Assembly (NCBI GenBank): GCA_900079695.1 | Contig: LT599022.1 | Location: forward strand, 2,982,530 to 3,046,529 | From: an uncultured Alphaproteobacteria bacterium | GTDB taxonomy: Bacteria; Pseudomonadota; Alphaproteobacteria; Rhodospirillales; Rhodospirillaceae | Direction: 5' to 3' | DNA: 64,000 nt | Shown here: positions 43,796 through 53,318 of the stretch, one piece after another | Layout: every line of letters starts with the position of its first letter | How positions within the stretch are numbered: position 1 is the stretch's first letter | The notes under the pieces: generated by a model | Database searches by the model: none | The model's input: the letters and a program-made list of their open reading frames with translations, nothing else | Told to the model about the DNA's origin: nothing | Program-made: the position numbers and the translations under genes

Positions 43796-44593
43796 TTACT
43801 TGAAGTCGTAGGCGCGGATCCAGATCACCGCGTCCTGCGAAAGCTCCTTGCCCTGGAGTTCCTTGGCCGGACCGGTGCCGAGCGCCGCGAAGCCCCAGAA
43901 GCCCGCCTTCGGAATGCCGAAGGTGAACACGCCGTTCTCGTCGGTCACCGCGACGATCGCGCCGCCCGCGGGCGGCTGCACCGAGGGCTTCGGCGCGGAA
44001 TTGGTCTTCATGTCCGGTGCGGCGGCGATGTACTCGATCTCGATCTCCGCGCCCGCCACCGGCTTGCCTTCCGACAGCACCACGCCCGAGAAGGTCGACC
44101 CGGCGAGGATGTTGGTGGGCTTGTTCAGGGGGACGATCTCGGTCGGCAGGCCCACCGGCTCGGCCCAGTTGGTGGGCAGGCCGCCCTTGTTGACGAACGA
44201 CTTGGTGATCTGCTGGATGAACACGTCCTCGCTCTTTTCGAGATAGGGCGCGGGCACCACGGCGACGACGTAGTCGCCGTTCTTCTTCACCGGCAGGTCG
44301 AGGGCGAACGCCTTGGCGGAATTTTCCGAACCCTTGAAGGTGATCGGCTTGAGCGCGGCCTTGAGGTCCTGTTTGCCGTCCTTGGTGACGACGAAGACGT
44401 CCTCCGGCTGGCCCATGTCCATCACGTGGGCGTTTTCCATCGGATGCCAGAAGATCAGGCGGAACGGCAGGTTGCCCGCCTTCTCGACGTTGACCTCGGG
44501 CGTGTAGACGAGCTGGAAGTGCGCCTCGGCGGCGGGTGCGGCCGCAAGGCTCGCGAGCGCGGCGATGCCGAGGGCGCGGGTGAGACGGATCAT
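43796..44593 (-). CDS. cbiK: CbiK-type periplasmic protein (DUF4198) of the nickel/cobalt importer
   Basis: A 265-residue protein. Signal peptide residues 1-24 (ends AAEA), after which the mature protein would begin with His (HFQLVYTPEVNV). The DUF4198 body includes LIFWHPMENAHVMDMGQPED, rich in His/Met/Asp for metal contact, and VTDENGVFTFGIPKAGFWGF at the end. In CbiKLMQO loci this protein is a proposed periplasmic metal-binding partner. First gene of the importer operon. Confidence 0.85.
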   Translation of the reverse strand: MIRLTRALGIAALASLAAAPAAEAHFQLVYTPEVNVEKAGNLPFRLIFWHPMENAHVMDMGQPEDVFVVTKDGKQDLKAALKPITFKGSENSAKAFALDLPVKKNGDYVVAVVPAPYLEKSEDVFIQQITKSFVNKGGLPTNWAEPVGLPTEIVPLNKPTNILAGSTFSGVVLSEGKPVAGAEIEIEYIAAAPDMKTNSAPKPSVQPPAGGAIVAVTDENGVFTFGIPKAGFWGFAALGTGPAKELQGKELSQDAVIWIRAYDFK

Positions 44594-44632
44594 GGAATCC
44601 CCCAGAATTGGTCGGTTATATCATAGCTGCCG

Positions 44633-44650
44633 GGGTGCGCATGCGCACCC
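44633..44650. promoter_or_regulatory. perfect 18-base palindrome upstream of cbiK
   Basis: GGGTGCGCATGCGCACCC, 40 bases before the cbiK start. It could be an operator for a metal-responsive regulator or an mRNA hairpin; it does not match the NikR consensus (GTATGA-N16-TCATAC). Confidence 0.5.
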
Positions 44651-44760
44651 GCGCAAGCCGGGGCTCCGCCTTCCCCTCCGGAAGACGAAACCGCGCCACC
44701 CTAGTGCGGCGGCGCGGCGGATGCAACACTGTTACGTAAAAGACCAGAGAAATTCTCCGG

Positions 44761-45654
44761 TCAAGCGGCTTCGGCGCCCGAGAGGATCTCCCGGATCACC
44801 AGATCGATCTCGGGACCCGAACGGTGATCGCATGGCCGTGCGACGAACGGGTGGAAGACGATCTCCGGTTCGTCGAGCCGGAAGACGGCGATGTCGTGGC
44901 TGACGTATTCGCGCATCTCGGTTTCGGGGAGGATGGTGATCGCCCGCGCCCCGGCTGCGCAGGCGTCGCGCAAGACCCGGACGTCGGAACAATCCATGAC
45001 GATGTCCGGCGAGAGCCCGCGCGCGCGGAAGGTGCGGATGAGCCGTTCGTAAGATCCCGTACCGGAAAACCGCCGCAACAGCAGCAACGGAAACGATGCG
45101 ATCGCTTCGAGCCGCAGGCGGTCGTCCCAGGCCGGGTCCACCGCCGCGCGCGGCACCAAGACGACGAACCGGCCGATCGGCAACGGCTGAAGGAAAAGGC
45201 CGTTCTCGTCCTCGGGCGCCTGCATCAGAGCGAAGTCGACGCCGCGTTGGCGGACCATCGACTCGAGCCAGGTGCTGTCGCCGAGCAGGACGCGCAGGCG
45301 GATGTCGGGGCGCGATTCGGCCAGTTGGCGGAGCGGCGCGCGCAGGAACGATGCGCAGGTGGAGGACACGCCCACCACCACCGTCGCGGAGCGCGCCGCG
45401 GCCTGGCCGATCTCTCCGGAGATCTCGTCGATCTCGGAAAGCACGATGCGCGCCCGTTCGTAAAGGCGGCGTCCCGCCTCGGTGACCTCGCAGCCGTGGT
45501 TGTCGCGGCGGATCAATTGCACGCCGAACTCCTCTTCGAGCTCCTTGAGGCGCTGGCTCAGCGGCGGTTGGGCGATGTTGAGGGCTTTGGCGGCGCGGCT
45601 GATCTGGCCGTGTTCGACGATGGCGCAGAAGTAGCGAAGTCGTTTCAGATCCAT
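44761..45654 (-). CDS. LysR-family transcriptional regulator
   Basis: A 297-residue LTTR. Residues 1-60 are the winged helix-turn-helix (MDLKRLRYFCAIVEHGQISR; AAKALNIAQPPLSQRLKELE), followed by the periplasmic-binding-like effector domain (VVVGVSSTCASFLRAPLRQL). ATG 45654 is the usual LysR start. Divergent from the gallate-decarboxylase-like operon, with a T-N11-A type box between them, so it probably activates that operon in response to an aromatic acid. Confidence 0.92.
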   Translation of the reverse strand: MDLKRLRYFCAIVEHGQISRAAKALNIAQPPLSQRLKELEEEFGVQLIRRDNHGCEVTEAGRRLYERARIVLSEIDEISGEIGQAAARSATVVVGVSSTCASFLRAPLRQLAESRPDIRLRVLLGDSTWLESMVRQRGVDFALMQAPEDENGLFLQPLPIGRFVVLVPRAAVDPAWDDRLRLEAIASFPLLLLRRFSGTGSYERLIRTFRARGLSPDIVMDCSDVRVLRDACAAGARAITILPETEMREYVSHDIAVFRLDEPEIVFHPFVARPCDHRSGPEIDLVIREILSGAEAA

Positions 45655-45776
45655 CGGTATATCTCCCCCGGTATGCACCGATATCGCAATGATATTTTTG
45701 TCGGGATGGCAAGCGGTCTATACGGGATGGGTGTTCGAATTCAGGACGCCTGTATGGGGTAGTATCAGACACACTA

Positions 45777-45797
45777 TTGTCCGTAAAATCCAGACAA
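45777..45797. promoter_or_regulatory. LysR-type binding box
   Basis: TTGTC-N11-GACAA, the inverted repeat with T-N11-A core used by LysR regulators, centred 76 bases before the UbiD-type start in the divergent region. A second short repeat, CGTACATGTTCGTACG, follows at about 45811-45826 and may be the activation site. Confidence 0.6.
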
Positions 45798-45862
45798 TTT
45801 TATGGAATTTCGTACATGTTCGTACGGGATAGATCTTTCTTTATCTTTGTGGAGAGGTGAAG

Positions 45863-47362
45863 ATGCTTAAGAAAGTCGATGTCAAGTCCACAGGGATTGT
45901 GGATCTTCGGTCCGCTCTCGACATGTTGTCCCGGATTCCCGGGCAGTTCGCCACGACCGACACGCCGGTCGATCCGATGGCCGAGCTTTCGGGGGTGTAT
46001 CGCTACGTCGGCGCGGGCGGCACGGTGATGCGGCCGACCCGCGAAGGCCCTGCGCTGATGTTCAACAAGGTCAAAGGGTTCGACGACGTGCGGGTGGTGA
46101 TCGGCCTGCTCGCCAGCCGCAGGCGCGTCGCCCTGATGCTCGGTTGCGCGCCGGAGGTGCTCGGCTTCGTGCTCAACGACGCGGTCGCCGCCCCGATCGA
46201 CCCGGTGATGGTGGGCGTCGAGAAGGCGGCGTGCCGCGAAGTGGTGCACCGCGCCGACGAGCCGGGCTTCGACGTGCGCAAGCTTCTGCCGGCGCCGACC
46301 AACACCGAGGAGGACGCCGGTCCCTATTTCACCATGGGGCTGGTGTATGCCTCCGATCCGGAAACCGGCGAATCCGACGTCACCATCCACCGGATCTGCG
46401 TGCAGAGTGCCGACGAACTGTCGATCTACTTCGTTCCCGGCCGTCACATCGACGCGTTTCGGATGAAGGCGGAGGCGGCGGGCAAGCCCCTGCCGATCTC
46501 GATCAACATCGGCGTCGATCCGGCGATCGAGATCGCCGCATGCTTCGAACCGCCGACCACGCCGCTCGGCTTCGACGAACTCTCGATCGCGGGCGGGCTG
46601 CGCAAGCGTCCGGTGGAGCTGGTCGACTGCCTCACCGTGAAGGCGCGCGCGATCGCCAACGCCGAGATCGTCATCGAAGGCGAGATCCTGCCCGACGTGC
46701 GGGTGCGCGAGGATCAGAACTCCAACACCGGCAAGGCGATGCCCGAGTTCCCCGGCTACACCGGCGGCGCGCAGCAGGCGATTCCGGTCATCAAGATCCG
46801 TGCCGTCACGCATCGCCGCCATCCGATCCTCCAAACCGTCATCGGCCCTTCGGAGGAGCACGTGAGCATGGCGGGCATCCCCACCGAGGCGAGCATTCTC
46901 TCGATGGTCGAGCGGGCGATGCCGGGCAAGCTGCTCAACGTCTACGCCCACTCCTCGGGCGGCGGCAAATACCTCGCGGTGCTGCAGTTCAAGAAGACCA
47001 TCGCCGCCGACGAGGGACGTCAGCGCCAGGCTGCGCTCCTCGCGTTTTCGGCGTTCTCCGAACTCAAGCACGTGATTCTGGTGGATGAGGACGTCGACCT
47101 GTTCGACACCAACGACGTGCTCTGGGCGATGACGACGCGCTTCCAGGGCGACGTCAGCACGGCGTTCATTCCGAATGTCCGCTGTCATCCGCTCGATCCG
47201 TCGAGCAAGCCCGAGTTCAGCCCGTCGATCCGCGCGCCGGGCGTGGCGTGCAAGACGATCTTCGACTGCACCGTACCGTTCCACCTCAAGGGTCAGTTCC
47301 AGCGGTGCAAGTTCAAAGAGGTGGACGTCAAGCGCTTCCTTCCCGCCTTCGACAATGGTTGA
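45863..47362 (+). CDS. lpdC: UbiD-family decarboxylase, gallate/protocatechuate (LpdC) type
   Basis: A 499-residue prenylated-FMN-dependent decarboxylase. Blocks [65 protein letters not shown] and [20 protein letters not shown] follow the sequence of LpdC/gallate decarboxylase as I remember it. The reaction would be gallate to pyrogallol or protocatechuate to catechol plus CO2. ATG 45863 is placed after a clear GGAGAGG. The stop overlaps the UbiX-type start. Confidence 0.85.
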   Translation: MLKKVDVKSTGIVDLRSALDMLSRIPGQFATTDTPVDPMAELSGVYRYVGAGGTVMRPTREGPALMFNKVKGFDDVRVVIGLLASRRRVALMLGCAPEVLGFVLNDAVAAPIDPVMVGVEKAACREVVHRADEPGFDVRKLLPAPTNTEEDAGPYFTMGLVYASDPETGESDVTIHRICVQSADELSIYFVPGRHIDAFRMKAEAAGKPLPISINIGVDPAIEIAACFEPPTTPLGFDELSIAGGLRKRPVELVDCLTVKARAIANAEIVIEGEILPDVRVREDQNSNTGKAMPEFPGYTGGAQQAIPVIKIRAVTHRRHPILQTVIGPSEEHVSMAGIPTEASILSMVERAMPGKLLNVYAHSSGGGKYLAVLQFKKTIAADEGRQRQAALLAFSAFSELKHVILVDEDVDLFDTNDVLWAMTTRFQGDVSTAFIPNVRCHPLDPSSKPEFSPSIRAPGVACKTIFDCTVPFHLKGQFQRCKFKEVDVKRFLPAFDNG

Positions 47363-47990
47363 GGCGGCGGTGGAGCGGCAACGGATCATCGTCGGCATCA
47401 GCGGCGCCACCGGTTTCCGGTACGGGCTGAAGGCGCTCGAGCTCCTGCGGGAGCTCGGCGTCGAGGTCCATCTGGTGGTGTCGCGCGCCGCCGAGCTGAC
47501 CCGCGCGTACGAGACCGACCTGCCGGACGCCGCGCTCCGCGATCTCGCCCATGTCGTCTATCCGGTGGCGGACGTGGGGGCGGCGATCGCGAGCGGCTCG
47601 TTCCGAACCCTCGGCATGCTGATCGCGCCGTGCTCGATGCGCACCCTCGCGGTGATCGCCTCCGGCGCCAGCGACAACCTGCTGACGCGGGCGGCGGACG
47701 TGGTGCTCAAGGAACGGCGCAGGCTGGTGCTGATGACGCGGGAAACGCCGCTGCATCTCGGCCATCTGCGCAACATGGCCGCCGTGACCGAGATCGGCGG
47801 CGTGATCTTCCCACCGGTTCCGGCCTTCTACCAAATGCCGGAAACCCTCGACCAGGTCGTCACGCATTCCGTCGCCCGGGCCCTCGATCTCTTCGGGCTC
47901 GACGTCCGGTCGTTGCCGCGCTGGACCGGGTCCCGGCCCCGCACCGGCGGAGCGTCTTCAGAACTTTCCGACAATCGAGGAACACCATGA
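47355..47990 (+). CDS. ubiX: UbiX-family flavin prenyltransferase
   Basis: A 211-residue flavoprotein. It has [20 protein letters not shown] (FMN-binding GxSGA), [20 protein letters not shown] and [20 protein letters not shown], as in UbiX/Pad1/LpdB. It makes prenyl-FMN, the cofactor of the UbiD-type enzyme encoded just upstream, with which it overlaps by 8 bases. The C-terminal tail ([20 protein letters not shown]) is longer than usual. Confidence 0.93.
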   Translation: MVEAAVERQRIIVGISGATGFRYGLKALELLRELGVEVHLVVSRAAELTRAYETDLPDAALRDLAHVVYPVADVGAAIASGSFRTLGMLIAPCSMRTLAVIASGASDNLLTRAADVVLKERRRLVLMTRETPLHLGHLRNMAAVTEIGGVIFPPVPAFYQMPETLDQVVTHSVARALDLFGLDVRSLPRWTGSRPRTGGASSELSDNRGTP

Positions 47991-48727
47991 TCGGACCTAT
48001 CGTCAATTCGTCGTCCACCCTGATCGGCGGCATCGTCGGCGGCCTCCTCGGCGACCGTCTCAGCGAGAAATTCCGTACCCAGCTTCCGCTCACCTTCGGC
48101 GCCGCGTCCATGGGAATGGGCATCTTCATGATCATGAAGATGCACACCCTGCCGGCGGTGATCGCTTCCCTGCTGATCGGCGCGATTCTCGGCGAGGCCT
48201 TTTCGATCGAACAGAACATCAACCGCGCGGCGGCGAAAACCCGCGGTTTCATCGACAAGCTGGCGCCGCGGCGGGAGGGCGCGACCGTCTCCCACAGCGA
48301 ATTCCTCGACAAGTTCGTCGGCATTCTCGTGCTGTTCGTCGCCTCCGGCACCGGCATCTTCGGGTCGATGAACGAGGGCATCACCGGCGATCCGTCGATC
48401 CTCTTCGCCAAGTCGTTCCTCGACCTCATCACCGCGGGCATCTTCGCCGCCGCGCTCGGTCTCTCGGTCGCCACCATCGCCGTGCCGCAGGTGATCCTGC
48501 AAGTCGTGCTGCTGGTGTTCGGGCAGTCGATCATGGCCGTGACGACGCCGGAAATGGTCGCCGATTTCTCGGCTCTCGGCGGGATCATCATGTTCGTGAC
48601 CGGCTTCCGCATCTGCGGCATCAAGTCCTTTCCGATCGCCAACCTCCTTCCCGGGCTGTTCGTCGTGATGCCGATCTCCCACTACTGGACGACCGCCCTG
48701 ATGCCCTGGGTCATGTCGCTCTCCTGA
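47987..48727 (+). CDS. DUF554 membrane protein
   Basis: A 246-residue protein with about seven hydrophobic helices. It starts [20 protein letters not shown] and has the family blocks [20 protein letters not shown] and [23 protein letters not shown]554 (YdfK/YqgA-like) proteins are of unknown function; translational coupling to ubiX (4-base overlap) suggests a link to the decarboxylase, perhaps product or substrate transport. Confidence 0.85.
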   Translation: MIGPIVNSSSTLIGGIVGGLLGDRLSEKFRTQLPLTFGAASMGMGIFMIMKMHTLPAVIASLLIGAILGEAFSIEQNINRAAAKTRGFIDKLAPRREGATVSHSEFLDKFVGILVLFVASGTGIFGSMNEGITGDPSILFAKSFLDLITAGIFAAALGLSVATIAVPQVILQVVLLVFGQSIMAVTTPEMVADFSALGGIIMFVTGFRICGIKSFPIANLLPGLFVVMPISHYWTTALMPWVMSLS

Positions 48728-48736
48728 GCCGCCGCC

Positions 48737-49166
48737 GTGACCGACGCCGAGCGGATCGTCGCCTATCTCCGGGGAAACCGGGTGCTGACGGTGTGTTCGG
48801 CGCGCGGGTCCGCGCCGTGGGCGGCGAGCTGCTTCTACGTTCTCGACGAAACCCGCATGGCCCTGCTGATCCTGTCGGGCCTCGACACCCGCCACGGACG
48901 CGAACTGCGCGACGCCCCGCGGGTCGCGGGCACGGTCGCGTCGCAGCAGGCGAACGTCGCGAAGATCCGGGGGGTGCAAGTTCGAGGGCGTCGCCCTGCG
49001 GATGTGGGGGGAGGCCGAGAGCCAGGGGCGCACCCTCTACTGTCGACGCTTTCCGGTCGCCCGCCTGCATCCGGCGCCGCTCTGGGCGATCCTGCCGTCC
49101 GTCCTCAAATACACCGACAACACCCTCGGGTTCGGGCGCAAGCTCTACTGGCGGCGGCCCTCCTGA
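48737..49166 (+). pseudogene. YhbP-like flavin-fold protein, frameshifted
   Basis: The first 80 codons read MTDAERIVAYLRGNRVLTVC through AKIRGVQ, the order found in YhbP (split-barrel, PNPOx-like) proteins. From base 48978 the homologous tail continues in the +1 frame (FEGVALRMWGEAESQG; YCRRFPVARLHPAPLW; YTDNTLGFGRKLYWRR) to a TGA at 49164. Removing one A at 48978-48979 (GTGCAAGTTC to GTGCAGTTC) restores a full 142-codon gene. Either a recent frameshift or a base error in the sequence; the intact homology on both sides favours a very recent event. Confidence 0.8.
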
Positions 49167-49184
49167 CGGCGTGCGTGGCGGGCG

Positions 49185-50342
49185 TCAGCGTTCCGGCAGG
49201 GCGGCGCGGGTGAGGCGGACCCAGTAGTCCGCGCCGCGCGGCAGGGCGGCGTCGTTGAAGTCGTAGGCGGGGTTGTGCAACGGCGGCGAGCCTTCCGGCC
49301 GGCCCGCGCCGAGCCAGACGTAGGCGCCCGGCTTCTTCGCCAGCAGGAAGGCGAAGTCCTCCGCGCCCATCACCGGCCGCGGCGCGGTGTCGAGATTGTC
49401 CGCGCCGAACAGCCCTTCCAGCACCCCGGCGCAGAACGCGGCTTCCTTCGGGTCGTTGATCGTCGCCGGATAGCGCCGTTCGTAGCGCAGCGTCGCGGTC
49501 GCGCCGTGGGCGGCGGCGATGCCCTCGGCGATCCGCCGCATCGTCGCCTCCACGGTGTCCTGCACCGCGGACGAGAACGCGCGCACGGTGCCGCGCAGGG
49601 TGGCGGCGGCGGGCAGCACGTTCCAGGTGTCGCCGCCGTGCATCTGCGTGACCGAGACCACCACCGCATCCAGGGGATCCACGGTACGCGACGAAATGCT
49701 CTGGAGCGCCGTGATCAGTTGCCCCGCGGCGAGCAGCACGTCGTCGCCGAGATGCGGCATCGCCGCGTGGGTGCCGCGGCCGGAGAGGACGATCTCGAAC
49801 ACGTCGAACGATGCCATCATCGGCCCCGGCGCGACCGCGACCGTGCCGAGCGGCAGGGCGGGCCAGTTGTGCATGCCGTAGACCGCGTCCATCGGGAAGG
49901 CGTCGAACAGGCCGTCTTCGACCATCGCCCGGCCGCCGCCCTCGTTCTCCTCGGCGGGCTGGAAGATGAAGTGGACGGTGCCGTCGAAGCCGCCCTCGGT
50001 GGTGAGGCGTTTGGCCGCACCCAGCAGCATCGCGGTGTGGCCGTCGTGGCCGCAGGCGTGCATCTTGCCGGGAGTCTTCGATGCGTGGCCGAAGGTATTG
50101 GCCTCGGGAATGTCGAGGGCGTCGATGTCGGCGCGCAGGCCGATCGCCCGGTTCGAGCTGCCGCGCTTCAGCGTCGCCACCACCCCGGTCTTCGCCAGCC
50201 CGAGGTGCGGGTCGAGCCCGAATTCGCGGAGCCGGTCGGCGACGAACCGGGCGGTTTCGACCTCTTCGAACGCGGTCTCGGGGTGGGCGTGGAGATGCCG
50301 CCGCCATGCGGTCATCTCCGCCGTCAGGGCGTCGTCGGTCAT
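49185..50342 (-). CDS. M20-family amidohydrolase (hippurate/carbamoyl-amino-acid hydrolase type)
   Basis: A 385-residue metal-dependent amidohydrolase. Metal ligands: Cys and His in MHACGHDGHTAM, Glu-Glu in QPAEENEGGG, His in GMHNWPALP and the late His in PLHNPAYDFND. A lid/dimer domain is in the middle (GRGTHAAMPHLGDD). Such enzymes free an amino acid from an N-acyl, N-carbamoyl or peptide-like compound. Its start overlaps the stop of a thiazoline-carboxylate-hydrolase-like gene by 4 bases; it is the last gene of the ABC importer operon. Confidence 0.92.
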   Translation of the reverse strand: MTDDALTAEMTAWRRHLHAHPETAFEEVETARFVADRLREFGLDPHLGLAKTGVVATLKRGSSNRAIGLRADIDALDIPEANTFGHASKTPGKMHACGHDGHTAMLLGAAKRLTTEGGFDGTVHFIFQPAEENEGGGRAMVEDGLFDAFPMDAVYGMHNWPALPLGTVAVAPGPMMASFDVFEIVLSGRGTHAAMPHLGDDVLLAAGQLITALQSISSRTVDPLDAVVVSVTQMHGGDTWNVLPAAATLRGTVRAFSSAVQDTVEATMRRIAEGIAAAHGATATLRYERRYPATINDPKEAAFCAGVLEGLFGADNLDTAPRPVMGAEDFAFLLAKKPGAYVWLGAGRPEGSPPLHNPAYDFNDAALPRGADYWVRLTRAALPER

Positions 50343-50818
50343 TCCCGGTCTCCGGTTTCGGCGTCCATGGTGTAGCGGAAGTCGCAGTAGTCCGCGCCCT
50401 TCATCTTGGTCTGGGTGCGGGCGAGCTTCATCCGCTTGGCGTAGCCGACGCAGAACTCGCCGTCGCGCTCGCACGAGAGAATGTCGCCGATCCCGCCCGC
50501 GCCGATCTCCTTATAGATTTCGGCGTAGCGGCAGCGGTGGACGTTGAACGAGAGCTTCTCGCGAGTCGCCTCCAGCACCTCGATCTCCAGCGCGTCGTCG
50601 GCCTGCCACATCGGCAGGCGCGCCGCGAAGGTTCCGAGGTCGGGCTCGGTCGCTTCGCCCGCCGCGAGCTGACGGCCGAACGCGCGCGCCGCGTCCTTCA
50701 CCGCGGCGGAGAGCACTTCGCGCGCGGCCTCTTCGCCGAAGCGGGCGGTCATCTCGCGCATCAGGTTGAGGGCGAACTCCGCCTCGATGCGGCGGCGTTC
50801 GAGAAGGCTTGCGGGCAT
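50339..50818 (-). CDS. L-2-amino-thiazoline-4-carboxylate hydrolase family protein (copy 1)
   Basis: A 159-residue protein of the ATC-hydrolase family (PF14196 type). The diagnostic second half is FNVHRCRYAEIYKEIG, then ILSCERDGEF and a final ARTQTKMKGADYCDFRY. In Pseudomonas the named enzyme opens the ring of L-2-amino-thiazoline-4-carboxylate to N-carbamoyl-L-cysteine, but the family is broad. Conserved His/Cys pairs (HRC, SC, YCDF) suggest a metal or thiol site. It sits between livF (3-base gap) and the amidohydrolase. Confidence 0.82.
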   Translation of the reverse strand: MPASLLERRRIEAEFALNLMREMTARFGEEAAREVLSAAVKDAARAFGRQLAAGEATEPDLGTFAARLPMWQADDALEIEVLEATREKLSFNVHRCRYAEIYKEIGAGGIGDILSCERDGEFCVGYAKRMKLARTQTKMKGADYCDFRYTMDAETGDRE

Positions 50819-50821
50819 GGC

Positions 50822-51547
50822 TCAGTGTCCTTTCGCATGGCCGCCGAGGTAGGCGTCGATCACCCGCTGGTCGCGGGCGAGCTCGGCGGCCGGGCCCGCG
50901 ACGGCGATCCTGCCGCCTTCGACGACGTAGGCGGTGTCGGCGACCTTCAGGGCCGCCTTGGCGTTCTGCTCGACGATCAGGATCGTCGCGCCCTCGTCGC
51001 GGATCCGCGTCACCAGGTCGAAGATCATCTTCACCACCTTGGGCGCGAGGCCGAGCGAGGGTTCGTCGAGCAGCAGCAGCTTCGGCTTCGCCATCAGCGC
51101 GCGGGCGATGCAGAGCATCTGCTGTTCGCCGCCCGAGAGCGATCCGGCCTTCTGCGTCAGGCGTTCGCGCAGCACCGGAAAGAGGTCGAGCGACTTGCGC
51201 ATCAGCGCCGCGACCTCGCCGGGCGGGATCGCGATGCCGCCGAGTTCGAGGTTCTCGCGCACCGTCATGGTTCCGAAGATCTGGCGACCCTCGGGGGCCT
51301 GGGCAAGGCCGAGGCGGACGACGTCGTGCGCCCGGGCGTTGCCGATCTCGCGGCCGTCGAAGCGGATCGAGCCCGACGCGATGCCGTAGATGCCGGAGAT
51401 CGCGCGCATCAGCGTGGTCTTGCCGACGCCGTTGCCGCCCAGCACCGCGACGATCGCCCGTTCCGGCACGTCGAGCGAGACGCCGCGCAGGATCTCCTGC
51501 GCCCCCATCGCGACATGAACGTCGCGCACTTCCAAGAGCGCCATCAC
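50822..51547 (-). CDS. livF: branched-chain/amino-acid-type ABC transporter ATPase LivF
   Basis: A 241-residue ATPase. Walker A GGNGVGKTT, signature SLSGGEQQML, Walker B LLLLDEPSLGLA, plus LivF-specific RQIFGTMTVRENLELG. The substrate is likely not leucine, given the operon. Start overlaps livG stop by 4 bases (ATGA). Confidence 0.92.
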   Translation of the reverse strand: MMALLEVRDVHVAMGAQEILRGVSLDVPERAIVAVLGGNGVGKTTLMRAISGIYGIASGSIRFDGREIGNARAHDVVRLGLAQAPEGRQIFGTMTVRENLELGGIAIPPGEVAALMRKSLDLFPVLRERLTQKAGSLSGGEQQMLCIARALMAKPKLLLLDEPSLGLAPKVVKMIFDLVTRIRDEGATILIVEQNAKAALKVADTAYVVEGGRIAVAGPAAELARDQRVIDAYLGGHAKGH

Positions 51548-52314
51548 GCCACCTCTTCGTCGTCGGCGATGCCGAGATAGGCTTCGAGCACCGCCGGGTC
51601 CTTCTGCACCGCCGCGGGCGCGGCGTCGGCGATCTTCGCGCCCGAGGCCAGTACCATCACCCGCTCGCAGATGCTCATCACCAGTCCCATGTCGTGCTCG
51701 ACCAGCAGGATGGTGCCGCCCTCGGCGTGCAGGCTCTTGATGAACGCCGCGAGTTCGGCGGTCTCGGTGTCGTTGAGGCCCGCCGCCGGTTCGTCGAGGA
51801 TCAGCAGCACCGGATCGGTGGCGAGCGCGCGGGCGATTTCGAGATACTTGCGTTTGCCGTAGGAGAGGTTGGCGGCGAGCTCTCCGGCGACGCCGTCGAG
51901 CCCGACCCGTTCGAGCGCTGCCCAGGCGCGCGCCGAGATCGCTTCCGCCCGCGCCCGCCCGCCGAGGAAGCCGTGGCGCAGGCCGTAACCGAGCGCCCCG
52001 ACCGCGCCGACCGAAACGTTGTCGAACACCGTCATGTTGGGGAAGATGCGCAGGTTCTGGAAGGTGCGCGCCATCCCCAGGCGGGAGACCCGATGCGGCT
52101 TGAGGCCGTTGATGACCTGCCCGCGGAAGGTCACGGTGCCCGACGACGGCGGCGTGAAGCCCGAGATCAGGTTGAACAGGGTGGTCTTGCCCGCGCCGTT
52201 GGGGCCGATCAGCCCGACCAGCTCGCCCTGCCGGATTTCCGCCGAGACGTCGTCCACCGCGCGCAGACCGCCGAAGGCGCGCGAAAGGGCGGTGATTTCG
52301 AGAAGCGCCGTCAT
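51544..52314 (-). CDS. livG: branched-chain/amino-acid-type ABC transporter ATPase LivG
   Basis: A 256-residue ATPase with Walker [10 protein letters not shown], LivG-type [20 protein letters not shown], signature [15 protein letters not shown] and Walker [13 protein letters not shown], then LLVEHDM. The signature reads SYGKRK, the common LivG variant of LSGGQ. Start overlaps livM stop by 4 bases. Confidence 0.92.
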   Translation of the reverse strand: MTALLEITALSRAFGGLRAVDDVSAEIRQGELVGLIGPNGAGKTTLFNLISGFTPPSSGTVTFRGQVINGLKPHRVSRLGMARTFQNLRIFPNMTVFDNVSVGAVGALGYGLRHGFLGGRARAEAISARAWAALERVGLDGVAGELAANLSYGKRKYLEIARALATDPVLLILDEPAAGLNDTETAELAAFIKSLHAEGGTILLVEHDMGLVMSICERVMVLASGAKIADAAPAAVQKDPAVLEAYLGIADDEEVA

Positions 52315-53318
52315 TTCCACCCCGCCTGAACGTCGCCGCGCCATGCCGCGCCCAACTGGCGGCGGAACAGCGCGATCGCCGAGGCCTCGCCGACCAGCCC
52401 CTTGGGCAGGAACAGGATCGACAGGAACATGAACGTCCCCACCGCGATCATCCGGAAGTCGCCGAAGCCGCGCAGCGCCTCGGGCAGCACGATCAGCAGC
52501 ACCGCGCCGATCACCGCGCCCGGCAGCGAGCCGAGGCCGCCGACCACGATCATCGCCAGGATCAGGATCGATTCCTCGAAGCGGAAGCTGTCGGGGCTGA
52601 TGAACGCGGCGGTGTGGGCGTAGACCGCGCCCGCCGCCCCCGCGATCGCGCAGGCGATGCCGAACGCCTCGATCTTGAGCCGCACCGGGTTGAGGCCCAT
52701 CGCGGCGGCGCACTGGTCGTCCTCGCGCAGGGCGCGCAGGGCGTTGCCGTAATAGGAATGGGTGAGGCGGTGGACCGCGAAGATGCCGAGCGCCGCCACC
52801 GCCGCCGCGGCGTAGTAGCCGCCGACGACGCTCGACAGGTCGAGGCCCGCGATCTCGATCGGCGGGATGCCGCGCACCCCCATCGGGCCGCGGGTGAACG
52901 ACACCCAGTTGAGCAGGGTGACGTGGATCATCTCGCCGATGCCGAGGGTCGCCACGGCGAAATAGATGCTGATCAGCCGCATCGTCGGCAGCGCCACCAG
53001 CACCCCGAGCGCCGCCGCGCACGCCGCCGCGAACGGCAGGGTGAGGAGGAACGGCCAGCCGAGCTTGGTCGAGGCCAGGGCCGCCGCATACGCGCCGACG
53101 CCGAAGAACCCGGCGTGGCCGAGCGAGAGCAGCCCGGCGGTGCCGGTGACGAGGTTGAGGCTGACCGCGAGGGTGACGAAGATCAGCGCGGTGATGCCGA
53201 CCTGGAAGGGATAGCCGCCGCCGACCAGCGCGAGCGCGCCGGGGATCAGGCCGAACAGCAGCGCCGCGAGGCCGAGCCAGCGCGCCGCGGCGGAAATCTT
53301 AGACGCGTTCGCGACCAT
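52311..53318 (-). CDS. livM: branched-chain/amino-acid-type ABC transporter permease LivM
   Basis: A 335-residue permease of about ten helices. The family block [20 protein letters not shown] is near residue 65 and [20 protein letters not shown] is the cytoplasmic EAA-like coupling loop. Overlaps livH by 20 bases. Confidence 0.93.
   Translation of the reverse strand: MVANASKISAAARWLGLAALLFGLIPGALALVGGGYPFQVGITALIFVTLAVSLNLVTGTAGLLSLGHAGFFGVGAYAAALASTKLGWPFLLTLPFAAACAAALGVLVALPTMRLISIYFAVATLGIGEMIHVTLLNWVSFTRGPMGVRGIPPIEIAGLDLSSVVGGYYAAAAVAALGIFAVHRLTHSYYGNALRALREDDQCAAAMGLNPVRLKIEAFGIACAIAGAAGAVYAHTAAFISPDSFRFEESILILAMIVVGGLGSLPGAVIGAVLLIVLPEALRGFGDFRMIAVGTFMFLSILFLPKGLVGEASAIALFRRQLGAAWRGDVQAGWK

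Noticed and set aside
44594-44760. Possible cobalamin or NiCo riboswitch upstream of cbiK
   Set aside because: The conserved B12-box and the NiCo four-way core could not be found on either strand; only a palindrome is present.
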